A stretch of DNA of 64,000 bases from Shinisaurus crocodilurus (GCA_021292165.1 CM037885.1:9109042-9173041); one strand, 5' to 3'; counted from the first letter of the stretch, positions 12,001-22,601 are shown. Numbers and translations are program-made. The notes: generated from the letters alone by a model not told the origin.

Positions 12001-15000
12001 GTTTTAACGCATGGTTTGTTGTTGGATTAAAACTCTGGGTTGTTTCCCTCTCAACAACAGAGTGCTGGGTTCTCACATCACTAGCCTACCTCACAGGGTT
12101 GTTGTGAGGATAAAATGGAGAGGAGGAGGAGGATTATGTAAGCTGCCTTGGGTTCCTTGAAGGAAAAAAGGCAGGGTATAAATATAATAAATGAAATGAA
12201 AATGAATGAATCACACCGAAACAACCCAGGAAAGGGGCATCCCTGGGTTGTTTTCTAAACCAGCTGCAAAGTAGAAGCAGTGAGTGAGCGGGAGGCAGCA
12301 TGCTTGCTCCCACAAACCCCAATTAACCATGGGTTAATTAAACCATGGTTAGTCATTTTGTGCAAATTGGGTCATTAGTTAGATGTTCCCAATGCTATTG
12401 TCCATACTGTGAAAAGGATGTTGGAAAGAGTTCCAGAACATACCTGCAAAAATTATTTGGCCTTTGGGAAACCTCCAAATGAGAAGCTTAAAACAGTTTG
12501 ATTTATCCAACAGCTTATTTGTTAGGGCCTGCATGGGAGAGCAGACCACTCTTTAACATAACATCAAAAGCAGAACAAGATCTGGTGACTGGAAACTGTA
12601 GGCAGACATATTCATAACAGGTCATGTCATATATTTGTGTGTGCGCAAATGATGGGTGGAGGGGAAAAAACAGCTCACCCTGAACAGCAGGAAAAGGCCA
12701 GGACCAATGGCACAGACGAGTAGGAGGAAGCCCTCAGTTGTGATGATCTTATTTTTGACGGATTCATTCATATTCAGGAAGGAGATTGGGCGAGGTCCTA
12801 GAAGACAGCAAGCAGGAGAGAGCCTGTTTGATCCTAGAAACCTCACAGAATCCCTAACCTCCCCATATTTTTTTTTTGCAATCCCATGTAAAAGTATATG
12901 GGTTATTCTGCACTCTGAAAAATATTGCAGTAAATCACCAATGTTTGTATTAATTTATACTGCAGGAGTTTTAGTCTGATAGCAGTTTTTGCAAAATGTG
13001 GAATACTTTCCCTAGGAATGGGGGTGACATGAGCTTGGCATATAGAAACAGCAGGTGCCAAGCTCTTATTCAGGGGATCTCAGATGCATTGTTTTATGTA
13101 TCCAAGTCCCACAATAAGCATTGTTCCCAATCTAGAGAGTATTTATTGAACTCAAGTCTCATTGAAATCAACTAATCTGATGTTAGTCCTAACTTGCCCA
13201 ATTCCTTTTGATGGCACTTGTGCAGTTAACTGTCTCTGGATCTGTACCCTGGTTTTACAGTCTGCACAGGTCCACTCTGCTCGGTAAGAAGACTAGAACA
13301 GTCAGTGAAGTTCACAGGTAGCTCAGGGTTGTCCTAGGAAAAAAGGACACGTGGTCCTCTCTCCGTCTGGGATTTCTCCTAAGAGAAATTTGTGAAGGGC
13401 GAAAACTCTCCCACCAGAGGTTCTGCAAACACTTTCTGTCCATTTTAAAACTTCAGATTATATGTTGTGCGAGTTGACAGGCCCAGAGCAATGTCACAGG
13501 CCAACAGAAATTTCAGACAGGAAATGAAAGTTCTAAGTGTCAACATGTGGAGCATATTTACAAAGCCCTGTCGAAATGACTGTCTGGCAGGAATATGAAC
13601 AATAGCCTGGCTTATGAAGCTCACTGGATTATCTAGGGCCAGTCGCTATTTCTCAACATATCCTACCACACTATGTTGCTGTAAGAATAAAAGGTGGGGT
13701 AGGGGAGACCTAGCTATCCTCCCATTCCTTTGGAAGGATCATCATCTTGAAGAATCTAGTCCAGCAACCCTGCCTGGCCAGGACCATAGAAAATTCTCAA
13801 AGCTGAAATTCCAAGCTGCTTCACTAGAACGATGTACACCATATTCTTTTCCCTCTACATCTGACACCAGGAGTGCCTACATGTAACCGAGTGGTAAGTT
13901 ACCACTTGGTTACCGTGTATTCCCCTCTCCCAAGGGACAAGGTAAGATTTACCACACCCGCACCTGATCAAAAACCTGGAGAGGCAGGTGACCAAATAAC
14001 CTAAATTGCCTTTCCCATTTGGCAGGATGATAACAACCAGCTTACCAAGTGGTTACGTGCCCACCATGGAAAATTACTGCTTGGTAAATGACCAGTATTT
14101 AGCCTGGGATAACGTACAGGGGGGAAAGGGAACTGTTTCCTGCAATTGGAACAACGCTCTCTCCAGCTCCATCAGGCTGTTTTTCTGGCTCTAGGCTAGG
14201 GGTAGCCAACCTGGTGCCCTCCAGACGTTTTGGACCACAAATCCCATAATCCCTGACCTGCTGGCTTGGAAATACAGGAGTTGTAGTCCAAAACATCTGG
14301 AAGGCACCAGGTTTCCTATTCCTGCTCTGGACAATTGTGGAGGTCTTTCCTCTCTGCTTTCCCCTCTTCCAGGGTTGAATGGCCAGTTTGTTGTTCAGTA
14401 CAGTGGTTCCTGAATGAAGACCTCTGCTCCCCACTGCCCCAGTCAGGTTTAGACCTTCTATACCTTGACTCCTGTTTGTGTTTGCCAACATTGGCCTGCT
14501 CCTTATCTTTAACCTAATCGTGTCTGGACTGTCTGATTTCGACCCTTCCAAGGCCCACCTCTGATATTTCCCCAGTATGCTAATTAAAACTTCAAGAAGG
14601 ACAGTGGCAAGAAAATGGTCAAAGATGGATGTCGTTCCCGCATCAGGACTCTGATTATATGCTCAGAACTGAAACAAGGACGTTAGGCGAGTGGGGAATG
14701 CCAGTAAATTTCTCTTACCTCAAATTTGCTGCCAAACTTTTGGATTCATATTTTCCTAACCCTTTGGTGCCACCCACCAGCTCTCCCAAATATGGATGCT
14801 GCTGGGTTGAAGGATTTTAAAAGGAGACAAAAACGCAGGTGTACAGCACATTGAACACCGCAAATCAATAGTTTACACTATTTCCTGAGGTTCTATCAGC
14901 AAAACTGGGGGGGGGGGGATAACATTTTTAAGGCAAGCAAGCAGGTGCCTCTCAAACGAAGGCTGCAATTTTATCTGCATGTACTTGGGAGGGAGCCCCA

Positions 15001-18000
15001 CTGAACAGAGTGGGCCTTACTTCCAAGTAAACATATGTAAGATTGGAGTGTAAGTTTTGTTTTATTTTTTTTAATTGATCTATCTTGCATGTATCCTACC
15101 CTGCCACCATGGAACTCTTGAGTGGAGCACATGTAAATGCTCCATAACAACCCTGTAGGCCAAATTAAGCTAAGACAGTAAGAGCGCAATGCTATGCATG
15201 TTTAGACAGAAATAAGTTTTACAACTCCCAGCATTCCCCAGCCAGCATGGCTGGCTGGGGAATGCTGGGAGTTGTAGGACTTATTTCTGTCTAAACATGC
15301 ATAGCATTGCACCCTAAGGGGTCCAAGGATACCCAGTGAGCATTACGTAGCAGGGATTTGAACCCTCAGTCCAGCACTCGTGTCCACTACCCCACACTGG
15401 TTCTCAGAATGCCAGAATTCAGAAACTGAAACTTACAGCATGACAAAGGCAATGTTTAAAATGTTCGACATTCAAAAAGTCAGATCCTGAAATATTGCCA
15501 AATTTCAGGCACGTGTAATTTTCTCTGTTTCAATTCTATATGCCAGGGCAAGGTAACCTGTAGTCCTGCAGATATTGTTGGATTCTTATTCCCATCAGCC
15601 CCAGCCATTCTGGCCAATAGTGAAGGATGATGGGAATAGTAGTTCATCAACATCTGGAAGGCTGCAGGTTTCCCAGCCCTGCTATGTAAAGATCCACGTT
15701 TTTCAGAGTAACTCCTGAGGGTTTCTAAAGTTTTGGCATCTTATAACTCCCCTCTGACATGCATTGGCCAATCACAGGTCACTTTCCTGCACATACAAAA
15801 ACACTCGTAGGTAAATGTAACTTCTGAAAGAGCCCTCAGACCTCCCTAAGCACCACGGGACAACCTATGCCTTTCCCTCAACCTGCCTGCCGATACCGAG
15901 ACCTAACCAGAGATCTGAGCAGCACAATCATTTGCCCTGATCACTGGCAATCCATTGCACTAGCCCTTTACAGATACCAACCCGACCCATATGGGCACAA
16001 AGTTCACACTCACTCCGGACCCATAGGTATGTGCCACACGAATGGCCTCGGACATCTCCAGAATGCACCAAGCAATAGTACATGCCAGAATAATTCCTAT
16101 GGGCCTGATGGAAGAAGAGTTTTGACACCCCCGGTACTGCATTGTCCACCATGAATTCCTGGTTGCTGGTAATGTTGAGATCAGCGCTGATGCTGCAGTT
16201 GGGAGAGCAGGATCTTTTCCAGGTGACATTGGCCTGATCTGAGGCCTTGAACTTGCACTCCAGAGTGGCAGACTGCCCTTCAACAATGATGTGAGAGGGA
16301 TGTCCAGGTTCCACAGACACGGAGGAATGATGGGAATAGCTTGCCAGGGCAGGATCTGAATCTCGACCTGTCCGTATTTTTCACAGTCTCGGCAATCCTA
16401 GCATTCAGAGTCGTTTCTGGTCTTCTGACATTCTGATCTGTGATGCTGAGTGGCTCTGCTGTTGAAATGGTTTTGTTTGTACCTGTGGCCTCATTTCCAC
16501 AAAAGTAACCTGGGGACAAGAGACGGGAGAACGTTTGGTCTACAAAAGGTGTGAGCTACTATATTCTCAGGTCTAGTTATTCATAGCGTAGGAAGGGTAT
16601 GGCTGGGAATCCATCCCCTTCCAACTTGGCAGCACCCTTGAAAACAAGATACAAGTGGGATTAGAAAGGTATTGAGAAACTACTAGTCCCAGGATCCCAG
16701 GATGTCCCAGGATCACCCCCCAGTATCTCTAGCTAAAACAATCTTAGGTGACTGTGTTGGGAAAGAGATGTTTACTTGAGACACCTTGGAGAGCTGCTAA
16801 CAGTCAGGGTACATAATCGTGGGCTAGACAGATCAATTGTCTGACTTGGTTATAAGGCAGCTTCATACATTCCATCTAACTTACAGTAAAATCGTTGCTA
16901 ACATTAACAGCCTTGATGCTATGCATTTCGCAGCAAATGTCTAATGTGTAAGACATTTAAGAGATTAAACCTTTCCTGGGAGGGAGGTAAGTAGACACCT
17001 GCTGAATTTCTCCATGCCAGGCACAGGAATATAAGGCTTGTTAAAAACCAAACTAAAAAAGCAGCAGTCAAGCCCCTCACTCCCCACCCAACCCAATATA
17101 TTATACCACCTTTCCAGTAGCAAGCTCTGTAGTTCTCTCTCCACAGTTCCTTCCCTGCTGGTTAGACCAATGAACCACATCTCCGCTGCAAAATGCCCCC
17201 CTACCACCCTCAAGGGCATTGTGCTGGTTTTAGTTCCCTTTTCCTGCCCCTGTTGACAGGAAACAGAAGGGAGTTGTTGTTTTTTTTTAATTATTATTTT
17301 TTTTAAAAGGGAACTTTGCAGCCCACCCTTGTGAGGGTGCAGAAGTTAAAGGGCCTTGACAAATGGGGTGGAACCCTATATAACAGGCCTCCAGGGGATA
17401 TTTTGCTGCTCTAAAATAGGTGTTGGTTATTCGGAAGGAAGTGAGTGGGGGCTTGAAGGCTTGCTACCATGGAATAGGATATGGTGGCTTTGGTGGCTTC
17501 TTAAAATCCATATCTTGGCTAGCAAAATCTGACAAGAATGGGCAGCAGGTTTGATGACAAGTAGGTCTATAAAAAGTTGATAGCACACAAAAACAAACTA
17601 CTACTCACCTCCCCACCTCTATTAGTCATTTAAAGCCTATCAAAAGGAAAGACAAAAAGAACCAACTGCCTTCCAGTTTACAAAACCTTCCCTGCTTGAT
17701 CACCTAGAGGTGATGCCTACTTGCCAAGGGCGACCAAGTTAGTGGCTATAAACAAAAATCTGCTTTGGGAAGAGATCCAAGCAAAGAGGCTAAGGTTGCA
17801 AACTTAAACCTGAGAGTAAGTTCCATTGAACTTGATGGGACTTAATTCTGACTAGATATGCACTGGATTGTGCCATGAGGATGCAATCTTTTAAACCTTT
17901 ATTCAGGAGTAAGCCCTTTTAAACTAAGTGGGGCTTACCTCTGAGTAACATGCACAGGCTTAGGGTTGATCCAATCAACATTTTCAAAACAACGGGATGC

Positions 18001-20485
18001 TATGGAAATCTGTTGCCTTTTCCAAGGACTTAATTTAGCCCTCCTATAGTTGTACAAAAATTGTTTACTAATCTGATGTGGAGGTCAAATAGACCCCAAT
18101 TAAGTTCATAGTTGTTTTAAAAATCTCACTAATACTTGATAGTGCCTCCAAATTAATGTAAAATGTGGAACTCTTTTTAGAATTATTATTTATATTATAG
18201 GACAGTTATGCAAGGATAGTATTTGGTATGTGTGTATACCAAATGCCAACTCCTAAATAGTCTCCCAGACTGCCCCCCCATACCTTACTCATATACAAAC
18301 CTCCCAGAAGTATGAATTAGAAAAGTGATGCTAAACTGCTAATACCTGCATCAACATAAAGTAGATTCTGTGTCATTTTCACCATGTTGGGGTCATTTTG
18401 ATCTCCTGGATCTTACAATTCAGCCTGCAATCCTGTACCCACTTACCTGGGAGTAAATGCCAATGAACTCAGTGGGACTTAATTCTGAGTACACATATAT
18501 AGGATTATGCTCTCAAAGATTCACTTCTCCTCTACCCCACCCTAATTAGGGTCTAACTGACCCCGGTTTTGTTTTGTTTTTAGGATCCCTTTATTGAATG
18601 AGAATACATGAAGCATGAAGTAGCATAGGTTAAGTAGGAAACTTTTCTACATTTTGGAACTTTTTTTTTTTAATCCAAAAGAATATTAAAACAAGGGACA
18701 CCCATCACATTTGATGAAGCTGTGATATTCTGGAACGAGGACATCTTTACCATAAGGCATCAGAGAAGGTTCTCGTCAAGGTTTTCAACTGAATAAAGAA
18801 TATTATTTATTATTTATTTATTTACCGGTATTATATTTTTGAATCGCCCATCTGGCCAGTCATCTGGCCACTCTGAGCGATGTACAGTCTAATTAAATAC
18901 AAGATACAACAGAGTGTCAGTTAGCCCTGATGTTCCCTCTGCCTGCTCCTGCTGATTGATCATCTTTTCATTAAGCAGTTATGTTGAGATTTGTCATATT
19001 ACCAAAAACTCAATAAAAAGTGCCTTTGAGATATTGAAGAACATAAGGAGCCGTCATATACTGATTCAGACTGATGGTCTATCTCACTCAGTATAGTCTA
19101 TATCAGTGTTCTCCAACCTTGGGTCCCCAGATGTTTTTGGCCTACAACTCCCAGCCAAAAACATCTGGGGACCCAAGGTTGGAGAACACTGGCCTACATG
19201 GACTGGTGGTATATCTCTAGACCATTTGCAGACACGGATCTTTCCCCTACCCTATCTGGAGATGCCAGAGATTGAACTTGGGGTCTTTGGCATGCAAAGC
19301 ATGTGATCTGACACTGAGCTATAACACCCTTCCAAAGGGTAAGGCAATTTACATTTTAATTACAAGAAAAGCCCACACTTCTGCTAACATTTTCTTTCGT
19401 TCTCTGTCACAACAACTCAGCCTTCTTCCCCAACCTGGCACCTTCTAGATGTGCTGGACTTCAACTCCCATCATTCCCAGTCAGCACAGCCACATGATGA
19501 CTGGGATGCTGCAAGTTGTAGCTTAACATATCTGGAGGATGCTATAATGCATCAGAACCAAATTACCCTCAGAAAAAGGTAAACGTATTTGGTCACTTAA
19601 CTTACAGCCCCGCCTCTTAAAATTGGTCTCTGATTAAACTTCTTTCCAAGACTTATGGCCTTGTCTAAATTCAGCTGCAAAGCTCACATTTTAGGCAGCA
19701 ATCTTATGAACAGTAACCTGGGAATAAGTCCAGTCGAATTCAATGGGGTTTACTTCCAGGTAGACATGCTGCATATAGGATTGTGCTGTCTTACCTCTGG
19801 CACTCTCCGGACCTACCTGCGCCAACAGCTTCACTGCTCCGGTGCCTTTACAAGCAACCTGACACAACTTAAGCAGGTGATGCTTTTCCTGGCACTGAGA
19901 TAAGTAATGAGGAAATACTTTACCTGTTCCAACTGCTACCTGTCTGGCTGCTACTAAAGCCCTGCACATGATTTTATGGAATTTTGATTCTGTTTTTATG
20001 CTTAATTGTATTGGTTAGTTTTAATTGTATATTATTATTGTATATTTGTTTTGTTTGATTATGATTTTGTATGCCACCTAGGGCATTTATGTATAGGCGG
20101 GATATGAATAAATAAATAAAGCTGCTTTTCTTTGGGTGCTTCCAGATGGAGGCCTCCCTCCTAGAGCTACCAATCAGAAGGCATTGAGCCGCTTTCCCTG
20201 TCTTTTTCTCCTTAATGGATTTTCTGCAGTAGAGGAAAGTGGTGGCAAAACATGGGATGGTTACACGCAGAAGATGCCGCTGATATCTGGATCTTCTATA
20301 AAATTCTATGAATGAGACCGGCCCGTTGCACAAGAAAAGCCTCATCTGGAAGCACCCTAAGTTCCAAAGATCTCCACGCCTTTTCACAACCTCCAGCCCC
20401 AAAGGTCTCCTGTCCAGTGGTAGTTCCTACCTGAAAACAGACTCAGGAGCAACAGGAAACAGAGCTGATATGAGCCACCTTCCAT
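8922..20485 (-). CDS. CD79A: CD79A, B-cell receptor Ig-alpha chain (five exons)
   Basis: CD79A pairs with CD79B, carries signals from membrane immunoglobulin and recruits Syk through its ITAM. Five minus-strand coding exons join in frame: 20485-20431, 16355(?)-16014, 12797-12679, 9889-9821 and 9044-8922. They give a signal peptide, one Ig domain with SCGTYLWVR at its end, a transmembrane segment preceded by KNKIITTEG, a basic KRWENERL stop-transfer, and an ITAM of the form YEGL-x7-YEDI. The product is about 235 residues against about 226 in human. Splice sites are canonical except the uncertain acceptor of exon 2. Introns hold SINEs and MITEs. An upstream GAGGAA word (minus strand, near 20613-20622) could bind PU.1, as expected in a B-cell promoter; this is inference. 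The gene is divergent from ARHGEF1, its mammalian neighbour. Confidence 0.93.
9199..9437 (-). mobile_element. Sauria-type SINE in CD79A intron 4
   Basis: A full-length-looking copy: tRNA-like head at the 9437 side, GTTGTTGTGAGG-type core, and tail GGCGGGGTATAAATAT with TTTATT repeats at 9199. It lies in the same orientation as CD79A. Confidence 0.85.
9821..9889 (-). CDS. CD79A: CD79A exon 4, cytoplasmic tail with first ITAM tyrosine
   Basis: Encodes 23 residues, [20 protein letters not shown] then LYE, phase 0 at both ends. Acceptor TTTTGCAG, donor GTAACT. The first ITAM tyrosine is in the ENLYE at the exon end. The lysine-rich KAKKKA stretch appears to replace the glycine/aspartate-rich segment of the mammalian protein. 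Confidence 0.93.
10226..10397. mobile_element. possible hAT-type MITE
   Basis: The left end AGGCAGGGGCATAGATG and the right end TACGCCCCTATTCCTAG are imperfect inverted copies around a GGAAATCC-rich interior. Boundaries are approximate. Confidence 0.4.
10602..11060. mobile_element. GC-rich MITE in CD79A intron 3
   Basis: The ends GGGTGCAATCCTATGG and GGATTGCGCCC are inverted repeats around a GC- and CpG-rich interior of about 430 bp. A relative with the same ends and GC-rich interior lies at 57941-58373. It produces several long but meaningless open frames. Confidence 0.6.
11238..11372. mobile_element. family A hAT fold-back MITE (135 bp)
   Basis: An almost perfect hairpin: the arms begin CAGTGTTCTCCAACCTTGGG and differ at about one base. 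It is flanked by a perfect 8-bp target duplication TAATAGAG (11230-11237 and 11373-11380), the hallmark length of hAT transposons. It lies in CD79A intron 3. Confidence 0.9.
11516..11670 (+). mobile_element. 5S rRNA-derived SINE with Bov-B-like tail
   Basis: The head carries a decayed 5S internal-promoter region (...CTGGATGGGAGACT, compare 5S TTGGATGGGAGACC). The tail GAAAGGCAGGATATAAATGT followed by an ATAAATA repeat is the Sauria/Bov-B type. Contrast the CR1-tailed copies at 56092 and 57409. Confidence 0.6.
11818..12372. mobile_element. large fold-back MITE split by a SINE
   Basis: The left arm (AACCCATGGGTT, CATGCTGCCTCC, CTGGTTTAGAAAAC) and the right arm (complements of the same words in reverse order up to AACCATGGTTAGTC) form an inverted repeat. 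The centre is interrupted by a SINE fragment. Relatives with AACCATGG/CAACCCA words are at 23058-23312, 52125-52415 and 63655-64000. Confidence 0.7.
12082..12210 (+). mobile_element. Sauria-type SINE 3' half, nested in fold-back MITE
   Basis: It begins in the core (CCTACCTCACAGGGTTGTTG) and ends GGCAGGGTATAAATATAATA with AATGA repeats. TCACATC on the left and TCACACC on the right may be a decayed target duplication. Confidence 0.75.
12679..12797 (-). CDS. CD79A: CD79A exon 3, stalk and transmembrane segment
   Basis: Acceptor CTTCTAG before GA at 12797; donor AGG/GTGAGC at 12679. It encodes 39 residues: a short stalk ([16 protein letters not shown]), then IITTEG and a hydrophobic membrane span ending FLLFR. 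The acidic residue at the start of the span and the FLLFR end match the mammalian transmembrane region. Phase 1 in, phase 0 out. Confidence 0.93.
12798..14194. other. CD79A intron 2, proximal part
   Basis: No recognised gene. Around 13884-14100 there are short inverted words (GTAACCGAGTGGTAAG with TTACCACTTGGTTAC, and a related CTTACCAAGTGGTTAC further on), possibly a decayed fold-back element. The remainder is unrecognised. Confidence 0.4.
14195..14328. mobile_element. family C fold-back MITE
   Basis: The left end carries CAACCTGGTGCCCTCCAGA and the right end TCTGGAAGGCACCAGG, with GGACCACAAATCCCA and AGTTGTAGTCC inner arms. It is decayed compared with family A copies. Confidence 0.7.
14950..15060. 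repeat. short AAGTAAGYCCCA-type fold-back MITE
   Basis: It has the layout GCTGCAATTTTATCTGCATG, ACTTGGGAGGGAGCCCCACT, GTGGGCCTTACTTCCAAG. It belongs to a very common family with inner words like CCCATTGA/TCAATGGG. Relatives lie at 17790-17965, 18423-18515, 19695-19790, 29288-29385, 38640-38800 and 39880-39963. Confidence 0.55.
15182..15316. mobile_element. family B fold-back MITE
   Basis: The ends contain CAATGCTATGCATGTTTAGA and its complement; the inner arm is CAACTCCCAGCATTCCCCAG. It is an almost perfect hairpin of 135 bp in CD79A intron 2. Confidence 0.85.
15544..15682. mobile_element. family C fold-back MITE, decayed
   Basis: Left GGCAAGGTAACCTGTAGTCC, right CTGCAGGTTTCCCAGCCC, with TGTTGGATTC and GATGGGAATAGTAG inner arms. 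Confidence 0.55.
16014..16355 (-). CDS. CD79A: CD79A exon 2, extracellular Ig domain
   Basis: The donor (GGA/GTGAGTG at 16014) is clear. The domain reads [30 protein letters not shown], then [10 protein letters not shown] and the membrane-proximal SCGTYLWVR. The B-strand and F-strand cysteines, the core Trp and the SCGTY cysteine are present, with N-glycosylation sites NVT, NCS, NIT and NYS. The 5' edge is uncertain. The best-looking acceptor, TTGTCCCCAG before 16509, gives a 496-nt exon that breaks the frame by one base. Weak AGs at 16356, 16362 or 16368 keep phase; the first is used here. Confidence 0.8.
16788..16875 (+). mobile_element. tRNA-derived SINE, 3' fragment
   Basis: CTTGGAGAGCTGCTAACAGT followed by GACTTGGTTATAAGGCAGC matches the 3' half of the SINE whose 5' half is at 23695. 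Confidence 0.6.
16876..17789. other. CD79A intron 1, unrecognised
   Basis: No coding region or clear repeat. A poly(T) tract near 17278-17310 is the only low-complexity feature. Confidence 0.4.
17790..17965. repeat. two adjacent AAGTYCCATTGA-type fold-back MITEs
   Basis: GAGTAAGTTCCATTGAAC / GATGGGACTTAATTCTGA and then CAGGAGTAAGCCC / GTGGGGCTTACCTCTGAG sit side by side, each with the TGCAATC/GGATTG ends typical of the family. Confidence 0.6.
18423..18515. repeat. AAGTYCCATTGA-type fold-back MITE
   Basis: CTGCAATCCTGTACCC left, ACTTACCTGGGAGTAAATGC inner, GTGGGACTTAATTCTGAG and ATAGGATTATG right. Confidence 0.6.
18795..18915 (-). mobile_element. LINE 3' tail, reverse orientation
   Basis: A TTTAT-repeat tail precedes AATCGCCCATCTGGCCAGTC and GAGCGATGTACAGTCTAATT, a minus-strand L2/RTE-type 3' end (reading ...GTACATCGCTCAGAGTGGCC). 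Confidence 0.5.
19050..19325 (-). mobile_element. tRNA-derived SINE interrupted by a family A MITE
   Basis: The minus strand reads the SINE head (TAGCTCAGTGTCAGATCACA, GCATGCCAAAGACCCC) at the right and its 3' part (GAATCAGTATATGACGGC) at the left. The copy is split at 19104-19191 by the MITE below. Confidence 0.65.
19104..19191. mobile_element. family A MITE, short 88-bp form
   Basis: A complete pair of family A ends (CAGTGTTCTCCAACC...GAGAACACTG) with the palindromic core deleted. The flanks GTCTATAT and GCCTACAT could be a diverged 8-bp duplication. Confidence 0.8.
19419..19550. mobile_element. family C fold-back MITE, decayed
   Basis: CTTCCCCAACCTGGCACCTT left; CTTCAACTCCCATCATTCCC inner; ATATCTGGAGGATGC right. 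Confidence 0.6.
19695..19790. repeat. AAGTYCCATTGA-type fold-back MITE
   Basis: GCAGCAATCTTATGAACAG left, AATTCAATGGGGTTTACTTC inner and ATAGGATTGTGCTG right. Confidence 0.6.
19975..20120 (+). mobile_element. L2-type LINE 3' tail
   Basis: AT-rich 3' UTR followed by TGCCACCTAGGGCATTTATG, GGCGGGATATGAATAAATAA and the AAATA repeat. Confidence 0.55.
20134..20357. mobile_element. MITE with GGGTGCTTCCAG inverted ends, copy 2
   Basis: Ends GGGTGCTTCCAGATGGAGGC and CCTCATCTGGAAGCACCC. It shares ends but not interior with 2046-2273. It lies about 70 bp downstream of CD79A exon 1, inside intron 1. Confidence 0.7.
20431..20485 (-). CDS. CD79A: CD79A exon 1, signal peptide
   Basis: ATG at 20485-20483 in a good context (AGGAATGG). 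It encodes [18 protein letters not shown] and the first base of the next codon (phase 1), then donor GTAGGA. The run of leucines is a typical signal peptide. A short upstream frame (ATGCATGCCGAG... ending TAA) lies in the presumed 5' UTR. Confidence 0.85.
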
Positions 20486-21046
20486 TCCTGCTACTGATCA
20501 CTTCCTTGGAGCCACTCGGAATTAGCCACCTCTGTCCTCGGCATGCATGCAACTGTGACTCTCTGCTGGACTTTGGGGTTATTGTTTCTTTTACTTGCAA
20601 GCTTCTTCTGTTTTTCCTCTTTTAGGCAGACACCAGGAGATGCGCCCGGTTGCTCTCTTGCTCCACCCAACTGAGCTAATGAGGTTTGTTTTTTTGTCGT
20701 GCAGCGAAGCTTCAGTTTTCACTAGAAATTTCTTTCTTTTTTTCCCTTTTAAGTAGGAGGGTGTACAGAGAGCCGCTTGATTCAGAGCCGCCTGATTCCG
20801 TAGTTCGGTGGCATCCCTCGCCCTTCAACCTTTCACAGCTGAAAGCAGGGATGTGCCTGTAACACCACTTCTCATACAAAGGATCTTTGTCCAAAGCTGA
20901 CTCAACGCCCCAGACCCCTTCCCCATTATATGTTGCTCAAGGACCTTCACCATTTGCCGTAGCTGTATTAATTTGCTCTGCAACGGCCAGTCCTCCTCCT
21001 GCACTGCTCGGAAAACAAAAACAACACCAATTCTTATGGGTTAAAG

Positions 21047-21424
21047 CAGGGGTGTTGGACCTCCGGCCCATGGGCCACACCTGGAGTCCCAATCTGGCCC
21101 TCCGGGGTTCCCCAGAGGACCACGCCCCCTTCCCCTGGCCCCACCTCCTTTCCCCAACCACCAATCGTTTGGAGGTTTCCCGGCGTTTCCACAGTCTCTC
21201 CTTCCCATTCTATAAGGTTGAAATGCTTCTCCCGAAGCTGAGGTGAAGGTAGTAAGAGCTTTAATCTAAAATATGCTGGTATTTGGGGCATTTTGCTGCT
21301 CCCCCCTTTGCCTTTGACCCCGCCCACCACTGGAATGAGCCCCCCTCCCCAGAACTTCTCTGAAAATGAATTTAGCTGGGAGCTGGATTTTAGCTCTCAG
21401 GCTAAAAGAGGTTCAACAGCCCTG
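21047..21424. mobile_element. non-autonomous hAT element
   Basis: The left end CAGGGGTGTTGGACCTCCGG and the right end AAGAGGTTCAACAGCCCTG are inverted. The flanks GGTTAAAG (21039-21046) and GTTTAAAG (21425-21432) agree at 7 of 8 positions, an 8-bp hAT-length duplication. A relative ends at 63166, next to an ARHGEF1 exon. Confidence 0.8.
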
Positions 21425-22123
21425 GTTTAAAGATATACTTGCGGGGAAAGAAAGAAAAAAGAATGACCCTGTGCAAGACTGTCAACAGAAGAACTCCTGC
21501 CTGAAACTATGGGGAGCTGCTGCTGACAATACTTGGCTAGATGGACCAACTTCCACTTCCAAAGTCCTCCCAACTTTAAGGTGACCATATGTACTGGTTT
21601 TACCAGTACAGTACTGGTTTTTTGGACATTGTCCTGGTTAGTCATGAGAGGAAACCAGTACAGTTTAGGACTACAAAATCAAAAATTATTAATTTATCAA
21701 AAGATTGAGTACATCAAATCAATCCTTGATAAACCAGCCTAAATCAATTTTATTAATTTATCCTAGTTTTAGTTTTATTTTACACAACGGTTCTCATCGT
21801 TGGATCTCGGCAATACTCGGCATTCAGCACATGCACTCTCGCTATATTGTGGCCACAGCGATTCTTCGATAATACTCCCGCGCAGTACATACAGCCCGAC
21901 TGTGGGAACGTGATGATGATGTCATCACACAGAGCCTTCCAAAATCGACCAATTCTGTGTTAGCTTCGGACTATAAAAGGCCCTCCGCAGCACAGGACAG
22001 GCACCAGCGATCTGGCATCTTCGGACTGTGACACTGGCCCTCAGAGCTCCGCGCTATCTCGATTACTCGAGCTTTTCGCTCCGCCGTTTTCACGGTGCAC
22101 CTTGCTGCTTCGCCAGGACTAGG

Positions 22124-22300
22124 CTGACCATACGTACCGTTTTAAAAGAGACAGTCCCATTTTTTTCATATTTCCTGACCGTCCCTTCTTTTTAATATAA
22201 ATGTCAATTTTGTCCCGTTTTTAGTAAACTATATATAGCTTTTAATTTTTTGTAAAAAACTGAACGCAGCTCGTTTATTTCTCATAAGACTCTCCGCATT
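22124..22300. mobile_element. second hAT-like end inside the composite
   Basis: GGCTGACCATACGTACCGTT followed by GACAGTCCCATTTTTTTC and TTTGTCCCGTTTTTAG resembles the left end of another GGTGACCA-type hAT. No matching right end was found. Confidence 0.5.
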
Positions 22301-22391
22301 AAGAAACCTCGGGGGGGGGGTGAGCCAAGCCCCATGCGGAGCTGCCCCTGCGCTCTCCTTAGCCCTTAGACAGGGCAACTACTGATGTAGT

Positions 22392-22601
22392 CTAGAGCGC
22401 CGTGTGAGCCACGCCGAAGAAAGGGAACTTCACGGCGATGGGCCAGAGCCCGGAGCCGTCGTCGTCTTGCTGCGAGGTAGCCGCATCCCCCTGCGCCAGC
22501 CTGAAGGGGTAGAAGTCAGGCAGGGGCACAGCACCCTTCGGCCGCAGCCAGAGCCAGCTGCCGAGCGCCAGCAGCACCGTCCAGCCAGGCAGGTCCTGCA
22601 T
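22392..22601 (-). pseudogene. NIDO-domain (tectorin-like) first-exon fragment
   Basis: The minus strand encodes 69 residues from an ATG at 22601-22599. A plausible signal peptide (MQDLPGWTVLLALGSWLWL) is followed by LPDFYPFRLAQGDAATS, a DDDGSG stretch and FPFFGVAHTAL. The FYPF, GDA, DDGS and FPFFG pattern is the start of a NIDO domain as in alpha-tectorin and related secreted or mucin-like proteins. The frame stops at TAG just after HTAL, where family members normally continue into a YVNNNG-type motif. No good donor (GT) lies at that point. A possible acceptor (CTCCTTCAG) precedes the ATG near 22613. It sits wholly inside the composite hAT, so a captured or transported gene piece is more likely than a working gene. 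Confidence 0.6.
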
